Below, piece by piece: positions 29,971-40,894 of a DNA stretch of 64,000 nucleotides (its first letter is position 1; each line of letters opens with the position of its first letter). The translations under genes were made by a program, and so were the position numbers. Where the stretch lies: positions 373,796 through 437,795 of the forward strand of contig LSRX01000057.1 in assembly GCA_001939145.1 (NCBI GenBank). The letters run 5' to 3'. The notes beneath the pieces are model-generated. The model saw only the letters and a program-made list of their open reading frames with translations, did not search any database and was not told where the DNA came from. The DNA comes from Symbiodinium microadriaticum. Lineage: Eukaryota; Sar; Dinophyceae; Suessiales; Symbiodiniaceae.

Positions 29971-31114
29971 AAAAGGAAACTGACACGTGAAAGAGAAGGC
30001 GTTTCCTCGCTCGTGGCAAAGTAGCTTGGACTCCGAAAAGACGGAAATCCAAGGTTTCTGGGGCAGTCTCGGCACCGAAGTTGGCGCTCTAGAACCGCAT
30101 GAAATTTGCGGCTCTATGCTCTCACAGTAAACCATGTGCGTGCTCGGTCGAAATCGATGTTCTGGTCTGGCGGCAGCATGCGGTTACATGCTCCCAGTCT
30201 TGCTTGCAGCTGCACGCAGAGTGTCTTATCATGATTGTGTCACAGCAAAGTTCGATTTGCAAGTGTTGCACGGATGTCAGTGCAAGTGTCAGCTGTAGGG
30301 GGCCGCAACCACTCGGGTGTATCCTTCTGGGGGCCGCGGAACTCTCGACCCCTATCAAGAGCCAATCCGAAAGTCATCGTCGCAGCTCCAACTTTCCCAC
30401 ACCAAGGGCCTGCGGGCCTGGAGGGGTTTGGGGGAGGAAGCTCACAAGTCAAGGTCAACCCTTGTTTCTACAGCTGGGGTGCCCAAGACTCGCCTGGCCC
30501 CCCCTCCCCCGGATGTACCGTCAGAGCCGCTCTTTAAGATCTGAGCCTGACTCATCTAGGCAGGGTCTGGAACGCTTTGCAAAGTGAGCGGAGCCGGGCG
30601 GGATTCAGATGCCAGAGAGACTTTCGCCCGCCACATTCCCAAGCATGTTGCAACGTGCAGAACTATCGTACTTCGCCCACCACGACAACAATGCTCGAAG
30701 GCAATGAGGCTGTAAAGCCATGTAATCCCTGAACCCATCTCTCCAAGTTTACTGGGCCCCGGATTCTGGAAGCTTCGGCAGTTGATCAAACCCTCTTCGT
30801 GGAGGACTTTCGCCCGACAGCACCGGAGCTTTCGGGTTGCCTCCACTTGTCTGGGACAGAACTGAACTGCCCAGAGGGTCAGCAAGCTGAAAACAGATGC
30901 CCAACTCTTGCCGAAATGTCAACGAACTTGAACCCCTGTCCTTTCTCTTTGTGTCAGTAACATAGTGTCTTCAGCTCTGGTTTGCCTTTTGCTCAATTTC
31001 CGTGGCTGGTGCAATTTTGTGAAGACTTGGATGCTGTTGCTCAGGCGCAGAAGAGGCGGCGGTACCTCTCTTTGTCCGCGGCCCAGTGGTTCTTTAGATA
31101 CTGAAAATTGAAAA

Positions 31115-31156
31115 ACGTTGCACTCCCTCTAAGAACGTTGCACTCCCTCTAAGAAT
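31115..31156 (+). repeat. 21-bp tandem duplication
   Basis: AACGTTGCACTCCCTCTAAG occurs twice in tandem. Confidence 0.9.
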
Positions 31157-31386
31157 CCGTAAATACACATACGATGCGACCCCAAAACCGTACTTAGCAG
31201 CCAAATGTAGTTACCCAAGCTTGGCTGTATGCGGGCTGCGGGCTAAAGGTGAAAGTGCATGATAGCCAGATACAAATACCCCGAACCTTTGTACAAACCC
31301 TTGCCCTGCACCCTAAACCCAAAGCCCCAAAGTCACAAAAACCCTCCACCCTAGACCTTGGAGATAGAATCTCCAAGTAATATATA

Positions 31387-31460
31387 GAGGCCTAGATAAT
31401 TAAGAATGGCATTCCTTGGGGTTTCCTATTATACCTATGCTATCAAGGAGCCCCTACAGT
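31387..31460. mobile_element. MITE-like family J, copy 2
   Basis: GGCCTAGATAATTAAGAATG to GAGCCCCTACAG. Confidence 0.5.
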
Positions 31461-31509
31461 ATGGATCCCCAAAGCGGCCAGTGCGCGAACCCGGGATCTG
31501 TCCTTGAAG

Positions 31510-31547
31510 CCAATCCGGACAGCCTAAATTTCGTGAAATCCCAGCGG
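31510..31547 (+). CDS. Candidate exon (NPDSLNFVKSQR)
   Basis: Two bases then NPDSLNFVKSQR, ending at the GTTTAG donor that starts the next G-rich tract. Acceptor ccttgaag. Confidence 0.5.
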
Positions 31548-31700
31548 GTTTAGGGTGTAGGGGTTCAGGGGTTTGGGGTTCAGGATTTAGGATTTAGGGT
31601 TTAGGGGTTTGGGTTTTTGGTTTTGGGGCTTAGGGGTGTAGGGTTCAGTGGTTTAGGGGTTTAGGGTTTCGGTTTAGCGCTCAGGGGTTTAGGGTTTGGA
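31548..31700 (+). repeat. TTTAGGG array (G-rich on +)
   Basis: Degenerate heptamers and octamers following an exon donor. Confidence 0.9.
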
Positions 31701-31725
31701 GTTCTTGTAGCCTTTCTCTTTCTAG

Positions 31726-31777
31726 CCATCAGAATCCTGAGGCCATACTTCCGAACCTAGCCGGGCTTACTCAGAGG
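31726..31777 (+). CDS. Candidate exon (HQNPEAILPNLAGLTQR)
   Basis: Best polypyrimidine acceptor in the window (gcctttctctttctag). One base, HQNPEAILPNLAGLTQR, then GTCTAC. Confidence 0.6.
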
Positions 31778-32536
31778 GTCTACGATTCGGGATTATCGGG
31801 TTTAGGGCTGAGCATTTAGGGCTATACAGGCCTTTGACTTGAGTATGTAAGTTACAGGGTAGATTGCGGTTCAGGGTTTAGGGGTGGCCAAGCGCGCCAA
31901 TAGACTCTAAATGCTTAACCTGTCGAGGGCTACCAGCTACCAGGTCTTCATTAAAGATACCTTCGGGGTCCTGGCTATGATAGTTTGAGAGCTTAAGTTT
32001 AACCCTAAGCCCTAAACCCAGAATCATGGCAATCTTCGTTAGGCTGCCTATGGGTGCCCATATGCAACCCGACCACCTTACCAAGTCTTTTGGCTCGAAG
32101 AAGAACACTGAATGTTCTAACGAGTGCCGTGTGAAATCACCCCCGAGCCCTAAGCTCCAAACCTCCTTATTGGAGTTATGTAGCATCGCTGCTAGCGTGT
32201 GAGAATGTGCTTGGTGCAAGAAGACGTGAAGCTATATTTGAAGTATGACTTCAAGTATGTTGTGTCGTTTTGGGTTATATAGCCCGTTGGCGCATTTCCT
32301 AAACCCTACACCTAAACCGTCCTCGAAGTTTTGCCTCCATGAGTTCTGTAAGTCGCACTAAGTTTACTATGGACTCGTTGTTGTCTTCAATGCTGTGACG
32401 GTGATTCTTGAGTAGTCCTTCATGACCCACAGCGTTAGACCCTAAACCTTCAACCCTAAACCCCTAACTCGTAAGCCTTAGGATTTGTCCCCCTGAGTGG
32501 GCTCTGGGCTTCAGGAGTTCAGATCTTCGAAATAAT

Positions 32537-32639
32537 CTTAGTTCTCCAATACCCAACCTTTAAACCTGTTGGGTTCTAAAAATTTAGTAGTAATCTGAAA
32601 GTTTAACCTTTTATTTCCCTGGCTTCTTGGGGAAGTAAG
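32537..32639. mobile_element. MITE-like family B, copy 5
   Basis: Complete, CTTAGTTCTCCAATACCC to CTTGGGGAAGTAAG. Confidence 0.8.
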
Positions 32640-32713
32640 ATAAGTACCCTGCTAGAAAAATTGGCAAAATTCTTTCCAAGCGACCTGGGGAGTTTTGAGT
32701 CAGTTCTGCTGAG

Positions 32714-32771
32714 GATGACAGCGTCGATCTCTGTGCGGCGGTCTTCCTGAAGGGCATTATTGAGGCCAGGG
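32714..32771 (+). CDS. Candidate exon (DDSVDLCAAVFLKGIIEAR)
   Basis: DDSVDLCAAVFLKGIIEAR plus one base between tctgctgag and GTTCAG. Helical with a hydrophobic face; the G-rich strand resumes at the donor. Confidence 0.55.
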
Positions 32772-32790
32772 GTTCAGGGTTTATACGTTT

Positions 32791-32886
32791 TACCCATAGG
32801 CCCCTAAGTAGTTCCCTTGTGGGATTACCTTTTAGGATTCTATATAAATAAGAACCCCAAAAAGGAGCTGCTTAGGGGGCGGTAGG
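32791..32886. mobile_element. MITE-like family A, copy 12
   Basis: Nearly complete; right end diverged to TTAGGGGGCGGTAGG. Confidence 0.75.
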
Positions 32887-33030
32887 GTTTAGAGGCCTGT
32901 CCTTGCGCTTTTGGTCTCCTCACTACACTGGTTCAGTCCTCGAATGCAGGTACAGACGCAGGTGATGAGCCCCTTCCCATACCGAAGGAGTTACATTGGC
33001 CCTCAAAGCAAGAGGCTTGTACATTTACAT

Positions 33031-33137
33031 GGGTAGTTCTCTAAATCAGGGTCCCTTGTAAGGCCCCCCCCCCCAACATAGTACGCCAGCCTTATACACA
33101 AGGAGCCTAAAAGGGACCCCTACTTTAGAGAACTCCC
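33031..33137. mobile_element. MITE-like family D, copy 3
   Basis: Complete, with a C9 run in the loop. Confidence 0.8.
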
Positions 33138-33339
33138 CACAGGTCTTTGTGAAGCTCTTAACCCGAAGACCCTATGGCCTAGAACCGACCAGGTCCCCAT
33201 CAGTTGCTCGGAAGATCGACTCGGGTATAGTAGCGTTCTATCCACATCCCCGCGTACTTCTTCAACTTCCTAGGACTTCGATTGGTAGGGTTTAGGGTTT
33301 AGGGATTATGGTTTAGGGTTTAGGGGTTCGATTGGGGTT

Positions 33340-34230
33340 CGATGAGAACTAGGTTACTGACTGTTCGGACTCACGTAGCACCTATGACCAAGAGTGCATT
33401 GCTTGCTTCTGGCAACGTCCTCAGCCCCACCCACCGGCCTGTAACCCCGAGACACTAGACCACAAACCTCATGCCACAGCACACGCGTTGTTGGTCATCG
33501 GTGAGAAACAGTAAGGGGTGCTCATATCAACAGTTCTAGTTTGGAGCAGAGTGGCGTGTAACAGTAGCCGTAACCCGGGGAACAGTGATGGTGATAGTGA
33601 TGATGACCAGCAACATAGTTTCAGTGTTTACTGAATGTGACGAGGCCAGTGACGTGAGGATGATGGTGCTGCCAATGATGAAGACAATGCTGGCCATGGC
33701 GATGGTGCTGTTATTATTGGAGACTGATGTTGTTGTTGAGGGCTACTAACTAAACCTGGCTCCTGCCTGCATCAGAAACATCAGAGCAGAGCAGAGCCGT
33801 ACAACATCCGGGAAAGCCATGTAACATCCCACAAGGCAACACGAACGCACACCATGCATAATCAACTAGAATCGTCGTAGAACCTTTCCATGCGCGGCAA
33901 AATGCTTGAACCCAGTGTTAATAGGCTATGTTTGTTTTTGGGCGCTGGGTAAAGGAGTGAAGCGAGCACCCAAGCAAGGGTACGCATGTGGGTTCGCTAG
34001 CAGTCACTAGCATGGATTTGCGTTCGGTCGGTCCTGTTGGGAAACGTAACTGTTGTTGTCGGTAGAGACAGCATCTTTATTACACACCATGGAACCCGAC
34101 ATGCTTTACTCCTGGACCCCCAAGTTGCTTCAGGTTTTTTTTTCTCTTGTCTCTACCCTTTCTTCACTGACGCTGAACCCGAAAAGATGTTCGGCGGATG
34201 TTTCAAGCACTACTCCGTTGTAGAACTATA
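33340..34230. other. Repeat-poor stretch, no gene called
   Basis: Contains a loose GATGATGGTGATG low-complexity patch (33585 to 33740) and a 64-codon open frame at 34037 without family signals. Confidence 0.6.
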
Positions 34231-34330
34231 GCAAAGTGTACCCTAAAGCCTGCATTCCCAAAATTTGAGGCCCTGCCTTAGGGTTTAGGGGTTTAGGGTG
34301 TAGGGCCCTGCATCAAAGTGTCTCGTGCAG

Positions 34331-34463
34331 GCTTGCCAAGCGAGCTTCAAGCGGACGAACGAGACGGCTGAAACCGTGGTGGACAAGCTCATCTTGGCTG
34401 ATGACCAGGACACCGCCCGCACTGCTTACACACGCGAGCAAGGACTGATACACAGCTTTATAT
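34331..34463 (+). CDS. Candidate 133-nt exon, helical
   Basis: After tctcgtgcag it opens ACQASF, KRTNETAETVVDKLILADDQ and DTARTAYTREQG, up to a GTATAC donor. Among the longest exons and convincingly helical. The region to its left is G-rich, contrary to the usual pattern. Confidence 0.6.
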
Positions 34464-34664
34464 GTATACAAAATATATCTGTGCATGTATGTACAAGTAC
34501 ATATACACGTATTGGTGTTCGGATTTACTTACACAATATAAATGCACAAGTCTTTGTGCAACTACTTGCCCATGTGCCCATACACTTATATACATATACA
34601 TGTATACACAGACATTGATTGCGAGCTAGCTGTGTAAGCTCCCATGATCCTTGCTTTCTTGCAG

Positions 34665-34693
34665 AGGCATCCTGACGAATTGAACTCTGCTAG
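34665..34693 (+). CDS. Candidate exon (RHPDELNSA)
   Basis: Strong acceptor (ttgctttcttgcag) and GTCGCT donor around 29 nt, RHPDELNSA plus two bases. Confidence 0.5.
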
Positions 34694-34951
34694 GTCGCTA
34701 GGTTTTTGAAGAAAGCCCAGTAGTACAGTTTAGGGTTTAGGGTTTCAGTAATGACCTAGGACCTAGCAGACTTTTTCAAAAAAAAAAAAGGCTGTGCCGT
34801 GGGAATGTTTTGGACCCCGAACATCGAAGCCTTCCTCTTCGATTCGTCAACACACGAAGCCCCAGATGAAATTCAAGCGACAACTTTCGTGTTCGTCTAC
34901 GTGCCTATGTCTGTTTATATATGTATATGCAGAACTACATGTACAAACAAA

Positions 34952-34980
34952 CACACACACACACACACACACACAGACAG
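34952..34980. repeat. (CA)n microsatellite
   Basis: ACACAC run then CAGACAGAGACAGAG. Confidence 0.95.
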
Positions 34981-35177
34981 AGACAGAGACAAAGGCACGC
35001 ACACACACAGAGGCACACACCGAAGCCCTAAGCCCCGCAACTCTAGAGCCCATAAGAATTATACACTTTTCGGAAAACAGTCCCCAGAACCACAGCCCTA
35101 AACCTTAGCTTTTTGCTACAATTGTTCTGTACAACTTCCTTTAAAATAGTGGGCTACAGGTATGTAGCCCTGCGCAG

Positions 35178-35236
35178 AGAGGTCTCAGAGGACAAGTTCA
35201 TCTCGTTCCTGACCGCACTGTCGGCACCCCGGGCAC
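35178..35236 (+). CDS. Candidate exon (EVSEDKFISFLTALSAPRA)
   Basis: tgcgcag acceptor, one base, EVSEDKFISFLTALSAPRA, one base, GTAGGG donor. C-rich units at 35096 precede and a G-rich run follows. Confidence 0.6.
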
Positions 35237-35260
35237 GTAGGGCTTAGGGTTTAAAAAAGA

Positions 35261-35355
35261 AGCCTAGATAATTACCAATATTATTCCTTAAGGTTCCTTA
35301 TTATAAGTATACCATGCAGGAGCCTAAAACCCTATTCGAATAATTAAGGCCCCTA
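35261..35355. mobile_element. MITE-like family J, copy 3
   Basis: AGCCTAGATAATTACC to GAATAATTAAGGCCCCTA. Confidence 0.6.
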
Positions 35356-35418
35356 CATTTGTGCGTTCGGGTAATTCGCTGTTAAGGCAGAGGGGCCTTC
35401 AGTACATCATATTACGAA

Positions 35419-35522
35419 TTAGCTTCCCCAATACCCAACCTTTCAAACTTTTTGGTTCTTATGATTTAGTAGCAATCTGAAAATTTAACCTGTTATTTTC
35501 CTGGCTATATGGGGGAAGTAAG
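35419..35522. mobile_element. MITE-like family B, copy 6
   Basis: Complete, right end CTATATGGGGGAAGTAAG. Confidence 0.8.
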
Positions 35523-35992
35523 AGAACCTGCAAGCCAAGCGTCGTGCCTCTTACTTGTTTTTTGCACTGACGACACACCTGGCTGAGCTCTTTTATAATT
35601 ATAAATATATGATATGGTATGTCATGAGATGGTATGGTTTGATATGGTGTTTTCTTATATTTTCATCATATTTATACTACGTTATGCACATACACGCAGT
35701 GCTTGAATCTCTAACATTGGGTTTTCTTGGCTTTGGTTCAGCAAGTTAGGTCTGTAGAGGTTGCAAGTGTGGCTGTCAACGTAACTCTCAAGTCAAGTGT
35801 CAACGGAAAGATGTAAACGTATTGAGCCTGGTTAGGAGCGGCTAGGATTGGTTCATTTCCCCCGCAACTAACAGCCCCACAACCCTATACCCTAAACCCT
35901 AAACCCTAAACCTATCCCTGCCCCCTCAAGCCTCAAAAACTTAAGCAGAGCCCAAACACCCTCAACCCCAAGCCCGAAACCCCTATCCCGAC

Positions 35993-36099
35993 TGTTGACG
36001 ATACATAACTCCTTAGCATTACCTTAAGGACCCCAAGCTATGGGAATTATGGTATATATTCCGTCTTATGGGTAATGCAGGATTTTTATACCATCAACC
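35993..36099. mobile_element. MITE-like family H, copy 1
   Basis: GTTGACGATACATAACTCC and GATTTTTATACCATCAAC ends, with inner GCATTACCTTAAGGACCCC and GGGTAATGC. Confidence 0.75.
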
Positions 36100-36160
36100 C
36101 TAGGTTCTTGTAGAACCCTTGTAGAACCCTGAGAGGAGCCCTTTCCCTGGGTTAAGTCTT

Positions 36161-36325
36161 AGACAGCCAACGGGAGAGCTTGAAACTTTTTGGCCATACT
36201 TACTTATATATATATATATGTGTGTATATATATATATATATGTACATATTATATATATATATATGGCCTATCCAAAAAAAAAGGACCAACTTTTTTGGGC
36301 CTGGTTGTTGAAATATTGAGAGGGT
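36161..36325. mobile_element. MITE-like family I, copy 1, with (AT)n inside
   Basis: AGACAGCCAACGGGAGAGCT to GGCCTGGTTGTTGAA; the loop is replaced by about 60 bp of TATATA repeat. Confidence 0.7.
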
Positions 36326-36554
36326 CTATATCCCCGAGGGTCCCCCTAATCCTACCTCCTAAACCCTGAACCCAAATCACAATCTCCGAGGTACGTAACC
36401 CTAAACCCTAAAACCCTAAACCCAAAACCCTATAAACCCTAAAGCCCTAAATCCCGCGCTTTGCTTGCAGAGCAGTCATCAAAAGGCCTTCAAAAAAAAA
36501 AAGCTTAAAAACCCTTAAGAAGAGCCCAGCCTTTGCTCAAGGCCTGAGCTCCAG

Positions 36555-36606
36555 GCCTCTGAGGACGTGCCCCTGTACTCCGCCGAGGCCTCTTTTGTCG
36601 GCGAGG
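36555..36606 (+). CDS. Candidate exon (ASEDVPLYSAEASFVGE)
   Basis: 52 nt, gctccag acceptor, ASEDVPLYSAEASFVGE plus one base, GTTTTA donor. The exons at 60652 and 63026 are also 52 nt and run from phase 0 to phase 1. Confidence 0.55.
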
Positions 36607-36639
36607 GTTTTATGGGGGGTAGGGTCTATAGGTTCATTG

Positions 36640-36743
36640 TACTTCGTAGCTGAAGTACTACACCTTAAGCTTTTTGGGATGACATGACCCCTTATAGAAC
36701 TGAAAGTGTAGACTTCTTTATGCTTATGAACTCTGCAACTACG
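36640..36743. mobile_element. MITE-like family C, copy 3
   Basis: Complete but diverged ends (ACTTCGTAGCTGA, CTCTGCAACTACG). Confidence 0.75.
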
Positions 36744-36901
36744 TGTAGGGTTTAGGGTTTAGGGGTTTAGGGCTGTTGGGGAGGGTTGAGGATTGACGCG
36801 GTTGGAGTTTATTAGGGTCTCAAGAGGTTTAGGGTTTAGGGGTAGAGTGTAAGGTTTAGAGTTTTGGGCGATAGAGTGTTTCAGCCGAGTTCTGTGAGGG
36901 G

Positions 36902-37197
36902 TTTGGGGTAATTAATTATGCCGCAGGTGCTTTTTCCAAGAAGGGTTTTCACAGTGCTTGTTGACGTGTTTGAGGTTTAATATATGTTACTAGGCTGTGG
37001 TGCCGCAGTGTATTTTTGNTTAGGGTTTAGGGTTTTTAGGGTTTAGAGTTTAGGTTTTTAGTGCTTAGCGATAGAGTGTTTTTGGGGTAATTAATTATGC
37101 CGCAGGTGCTTTTTCCAAGAAGGGTTTTCACAGTGCTTGTTGACGTGTTTGAGGTTTAATATATGTTACTAGGCTGTGGTGCCGCAGTGTATTTTTG
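36902..37197. other. 117-bp duplicate around single N (37019)
   Basis: 36902 to 37018 and 37081 to 37197 are the same sequence, separated by the N and about 60 bp. Likely a contig-end artefact. Confidence 0.85.
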
Positions 37198-37360
37198 CGA
37201 AGACTCCCCAAACCTTGCTTGCTTTTGTGTGCGTGGTGTTTTTTGCGGTTTAGGGTTTAGGGTGTAGGGGTTTAGGGTTTCGGGTTTAGGGAGTCACCCG
37301 AATCAAAAGCCCTAAAGCACTAAAGCTGTCACCTAAACCCTATAAAGCCCGCATGACCCA

Positions 37361-37565
37361 GACCCCCGGGAGGATCCAAAAAGCAGATCCCTTAAGGGGG
37401 TTCCTATAAAGTACCCCTTTAGTAGTTAAGGTCCCAAATCAAAAGATCTACTTTCTAGATGTTCCCTGTATCCTAAACCCTAAACCCTCTAGATCCCTAT
37501 AGACCCTTAAAGGAATCCTTTAAGGGAACCCAAGGGATCTACTTTTCGGTTCCTCCTGGGGGTCT
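37361..37565. mobile_element. MITE-like family N, copy 1
   Basis: About 205-bp hairpin; GACCCCCGGGAGGATCC pairs with CCTCCTGGGGGTC, and AAGCAGATCCCTTAAGG with CCAAGGGATCTACTT. Two CCCTAAA units lie near the loop. Confidence 0.7.
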
Positions 37566-37571
37566 GGGGAG

Positions 37572-37656
37572 AGGAGCTCAAGGCGGCCTACCGTGCATTG
37601 CTGCCTCCCCGGAGTGAAACTACGCAGGCCGGCGCCCTTTGCCATAAGGGTCCTAA
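37572..37656 (+). CDS. Candidate exon (ELKAAYRALLPP...)
   Basis: Two bases then ELKAAYRALLPPRSETTQAG and ALCHKGPK, ending at GTTCCG, with TTTAGGG immediately after. The helix looks like part of a J-domain (LKxAYRxL) but HPD is absent, so I do not claim it. It directly abuts a family N element. Confidence 0.45.
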
Positions 37657-38268
37657 GTTCCGTTTAGGGTTTAGGGTTTATATGGTAGAATGTAGGGTTT
37701 AGGGTTTGGTAGAATGTAGGGTTTAGGGTTTAGGGTTTATATGGTAGAATGTAGGCTTTCTATGTTAGGAATGTCGATTATGCTTTGGAGAGGTACTCCC
37801 CATAACAGTACCTAGGACCCTTTGGATTTGGTGTAAAATTTCGACTGTCCTTGCTTGGGTGTCAGGTCTACACTGGAAAGGGTTTAGAGTTGTAATATTA
37901 ATGCGGGTTAATTAGAGCTGTGGGGTTTATGGTGTTGGGCCCAGGGTGTTGGTTTCTGGTTTTTTGAAGATTACTCCGTCGCGCTTAAGGTTTGGGTTTC
38001 AGATTTTGGGGGATTTAGGCTTTAGGGATTTAGGGTTTAGCCTTTAGGGATTTAGGGTTTAGGGTTCAGGCGGTTTGTAGTTTCTGGGTGTAGGCTTCAG
38101 AGTTTACGGAGACCCGATCTGAACGAGTGATCGAAAGATTGCTTCTTTATTTTGGGGTCAGTCGGGGCGCATGACCTTTTAGAAGAGCGTGTGATCGGGT
38201 ACTACGAGGGTTTTGCTCAGACATATCATAGGATGAGTTAGTGGTATGGTATGCTTTCCTCCTTACAG

Positions 38269-38326
38269 TAGCTCACGTTACGTTCCTGGGCGAGAACCCA
38301 GCGGCGGCTTTAGACACAGGATTGAG
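38269..38326 (+). CDS. Candidate exon (AHVTFLGENPAAALDTGL)
   Basis: Very good acceptor (gctttcctccttacag); two bases then AHVTFLGENPAAALDTGL and two bases before GTTTTC. Confidence 0.6.
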
Positions 38327-38505
38327 GTTTTCAGGTTTGAGACCCTGCGTGCAGGGTGTAAGGTTCAGTTTTCGCAAAGGTTGGAATTCGATGTGTTACG
38401 GTAGAAGGTTGAGGGCTTTCGGGTTTTGCGGCTTTGGGTCTAGGCAGTCAAGGCCTCATTCGGCGTCGACTGAGCTCTCGTCTCACTCAGTCAATAAATG
38501 TGGGC

Positions 38506-38588
38506 CCCGGATAGATAGATAGATCGATAGATAGATAGACATGTATGTATGTATGTATGTATGTATGTATGTATGTATGTATGTACGT
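38506..38588. repeat. (GATA)n and (ATGT)n microsatellites
   Basis: Adjacent tetranucleotide arrays. Confidence 0.95.
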
Positions 38589-38652
38589 AGAAGAAAAGCT
38601 GGAGAGTGCAATTCCTGGGCTCTCTGGGTTTGGTGAAGCAGCTGAGTCGCTG

Positions 38653-38655
<3 letters not shown>

Positions 38656-38695
<40 letters not shown>

Positions 38696-38698
38696 GTG
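38656..38698. repeat. (GT)n microsatellite
   Basis: TGTGTG run of about 20 units. Confidence 0.95.
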
Positions 38699-39104
38699 CT
38701 TTCGTACAAGAGTGCTGCAATGAGAGCCCCCGTTTCTCGGTAAACCCTAAACCCTAAACCNTAACCCAGTACATCCTAAACCCTAAACGCTAGTTTTAAA
38801 CCCTAAGCTACTATATAAGCCCTGAACCCTGTACCTTCCTCCCAAAAGCTTTTATCGTCTGCTCGTCGCGAGGTTTCAGAAGTGCATTCCGGGTATAGGG
38901 GTTTGAGGTCTAGGAGTTTAGGGCTGGAGGCGTCTGACCTGACAGTTGGAGAAGTGATTCCGAAGGTCGCACGAATCGGACATTTTTTCTCGTTCGTTCG
39001 TGTGTGTGCGCGTGTGCGCGTGTGTGTGTGTGTGCGTGTGTGCTTTCGTACAAGAGTGCTGCAATGAGAGCCCCCGTTTCTCGGTAAACCCTAAACCCTA
39101 AACC
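38691..39104. other. Duplicated contig ends around single N (38761)
   Basis: 38691 to 38760 recurs at 39035 to 39104, and 38762 to 39034 recurs at 41337 to 41609. Both sides of the N are therefore copies of other places in the scaffold. Confidence 0.85.
38880..38892 (+). CDS. Possible 13-nt micro-exon
   Basis: AAGTGCATTCCGG between gtttcag and GTATAG, at a switch from C-rich to G-rich repeat; repeated in the duplicate at 41455. Confidence 0.25.
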
Positions 39105-39386
39105 GTGGCTTGCCAAAAAGGCCTTCAGGGTTCTTCAACTTAGCACAACCCCCGCGCCCAAACTGCAAGCACGGGATCTATAGAAGGAATTCAGGTAAGT
39201 TGCAGCGGTCTTGACTTGCAAGGAAAAGTAGGACCAAGTAGGATTTGCATATTGGAGACCAGATCCTTAGTAGCTTCCTTCTCCCATGAAATGTTCATCA
39301 GTTGCTTGAGCAGATTTTGCGTACCACGTTCTGCCGCTGGTTTTCCGTTCGTGGCATGCAGAGAAGAGCTGGCCCAAGCAAGACAT

Positions 39387-39498
39387 CCCTAAGGGTCCGC
39401 GTACCCAAATAGTAGTATATACTTTGGCCTTAAAGTAGTCCCTATAAAGGTACCTTGGGGCCACTGTATATACTGTTTGAGTACATGGGCCCTTAGGG
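39387..39498. mobile_element. MITE-like family G, copy 3
   Basis: Complete, CCCTAAGGGTCCGCGTACCC to GTACATGGGCCCTTAGGG. Confidence 0.75.
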
Positions 39499-39562
39499 AA
39501 ATTAGGGAAATGCAGTCCAAGCCCTACAGTCACAGGCCTCAAACTCTGAACGAAATCCCTAC

Positions 39563-39661
39563 TGTTGATGATATAAATCCAGCATTACCTTCAGGACCCT
39601 AAACTATGCGAATCATGGTATATTCCTTATTATGGGTAATGCAGGATTGATATCATCAACC
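39563..39661. mobile_element. MITE-like family H, copy 2
   Basis: TGTTGATGATATAAATCC to GGATTGATATCATCAAC; better preserved than copy 1. Confidence 0.8.
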
Positions 39662-40229
39662 GTAGCACTCAAGCCGCTTGACGTTTCAAGGCAGTTTAAG
39701 GTTGGGGTTCAGGGGGTGTAGGGTTTAGGGTTTAGGGCTTCGAGTTTAGTATTTAGGGTTTAGGGTTTAGGAGCTGTCAGCGAGCTGGCGAGTGGCGGGA
39801 AAAGATTGCTGTGAGGGCCCAAACACAATGCGCGCGCCTTCTATTGTAACATACCAGGCCCCAATGTTTCTGATGTAGGGTTGCGGAAATAGCTTGTATG
39901 TTGCTGCATTTCCTTCTTAACAAACATTCGGGGTTGGAGGATACGTCTAGTGGCTTTCGCCGTGCCTCCTCTTGCTGTGCAGCCGTCGTGGGCGGCGAGA
40001 GATTTTGGGGCAAGCTGTTGTGCATCTGCAAATATCCTCTACATACTTTCGTTGTCACCCTAGGTCACCCTAAACCCTAAACACTTGCCTTGTTTGTCCT
40101 AGGTTGTTGGCAAGATGCATCAGTAACCTATGCCTGGACGAAGGCCTTGAACCCAAAAGCACCAAAGCCTCAGTCGCCTAAAGTCTGAAGCAACACGGAA
40201 CCTGGGCTTCTGCCTTGCTCTTCGAAGAA

Positions 40230-40375
40230 AGTACACAGCCTAAACCCTGAACCCTAAACCCTAAACCCCTAAACCCTAAACCCTGAGCCCTAAACCCTAA
40301 ACCCTGAGCCCTAAACCCTGAACCCTAAACCCTAAACGCCCTAAACCCTAAGCCCTACACCCTAACCCGCCCTGG
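40230..40375 (-). repeat. CCCTAAA/CCCTGAA array (C-rich on +)
   Basis: Alternating CCCTAAA and CCCTGAG units up to the next exon acceptor. Confidence 0.95.
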
Positions 40376-40378
40376 CAG

Positions 40379-40420
40379 GTTACCAAAGCCAAGCTGTTGG
40401 ACACGTTGAAGAAGAGGCCG
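40379..40420 (+). CDS. Candidate exon (VTKAKLLDTLKKRP)
   Basis: 42 nt, phase 0 at both ends, ccctggcag acceptor and GTCGTG donor: VTKAKLLDTLKKRP, a basic amphipathic helix. The C-rich array is directly upstream. Confidence 0.65.
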
Positions 40421-40448
40421 GTCGTGTTCTGGAATTACAGAGCTTGTT

Positions 40449-40549
40449 CTTAGTAGCTGAATTACTACATTTTAAACTTGTTGGGATAATATGATCCCTT
40501 ATAGAACTGAAAGTGTACATTTTTTTGGCTTATCAACTCAGCAACTAAG
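40449..40549. mobile_element. MITE-like family C, copy 4
   Basis: Complete, 28 bp after the preceding exon donor. Confidence 0.8.
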
Positions 40550-40893
40550 TGTTGTAGGGCTTTAGAAGGTGTCACAAAGGTCGAAAGGGGCTTTGAAGGC
40601 GTTTAAAGGCGTAAAGACGAGCTCATGGGTTATTGAAGGAGCTTGTCGGGTTTGTTGGTAATAAAAGGTCTTGAGAAGGTTCAGGGCCTTGAAGATGCGG
40701 CATGTTTCTAGTCAGTGTTTAGGGCTTGGAGTTTAGGGGTCTTTAATGCAAGGGGTATCGTTGTTTATGAGGGTTCGGTGTAACTCAGTAAGGCCCCAAC
40801 CCTAAACCCCAAAACCCCTAAACCCTAATCCTATAAACCCTAACCCTAGGCCCTAAGCCCTATAAGCCCTAATCCCTAAACCCTTAACCTTTT

Positions 40894-40894
40894 N
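40894..40894. other. Assembly join (single N)
   Basis: N after CCTTTT; the next exon of the putative minus-strand channel gene may be missing here. Confidence 0.9.

Larger units (their letters stand above)
28620..31180. other. Island nearly free of telomere-like repeat
   Basis: About 2.5 kb of evenly mixed sequence with only one family K element (29870 to 29970) and no CCCTAAA runs. Several overlapping open frames of 60 to 191 codons exist on both strands. It may be intergenic, a different gene, or a promoter region; I see no decisive motif. Confidence 0.7.

Noticed and set aside
30099..30587. 162-codon frame with a Ser/Pro-rich tail
   Set aside because: Overlapped by four other frames on both strands with similar length; no motif or codon signal favours it.
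31440..31545. tRNA gene on the minus strand
   Set aside because: A GGGTTCG box is present, but no A box, acceptor-stem pairing or cloverleaf fits.
34794..35108. Frames of 100 and 104 codons with Thr-His repeats
   Set aside because: Driven by the CA microsatellite; only low-complexity sequence is shared.
37572..37610. J-domain (DnaJ) exon
   Set aside because: LKAAYRALLPP resembles helix II, but the HPD signature and the other helices are not visible.
38487..38757. His-Thr and Met-Tyr-Val-Cys repeat proteins
   Set aside because: GT, ATGT and GATA microsatellites translated in several frames.
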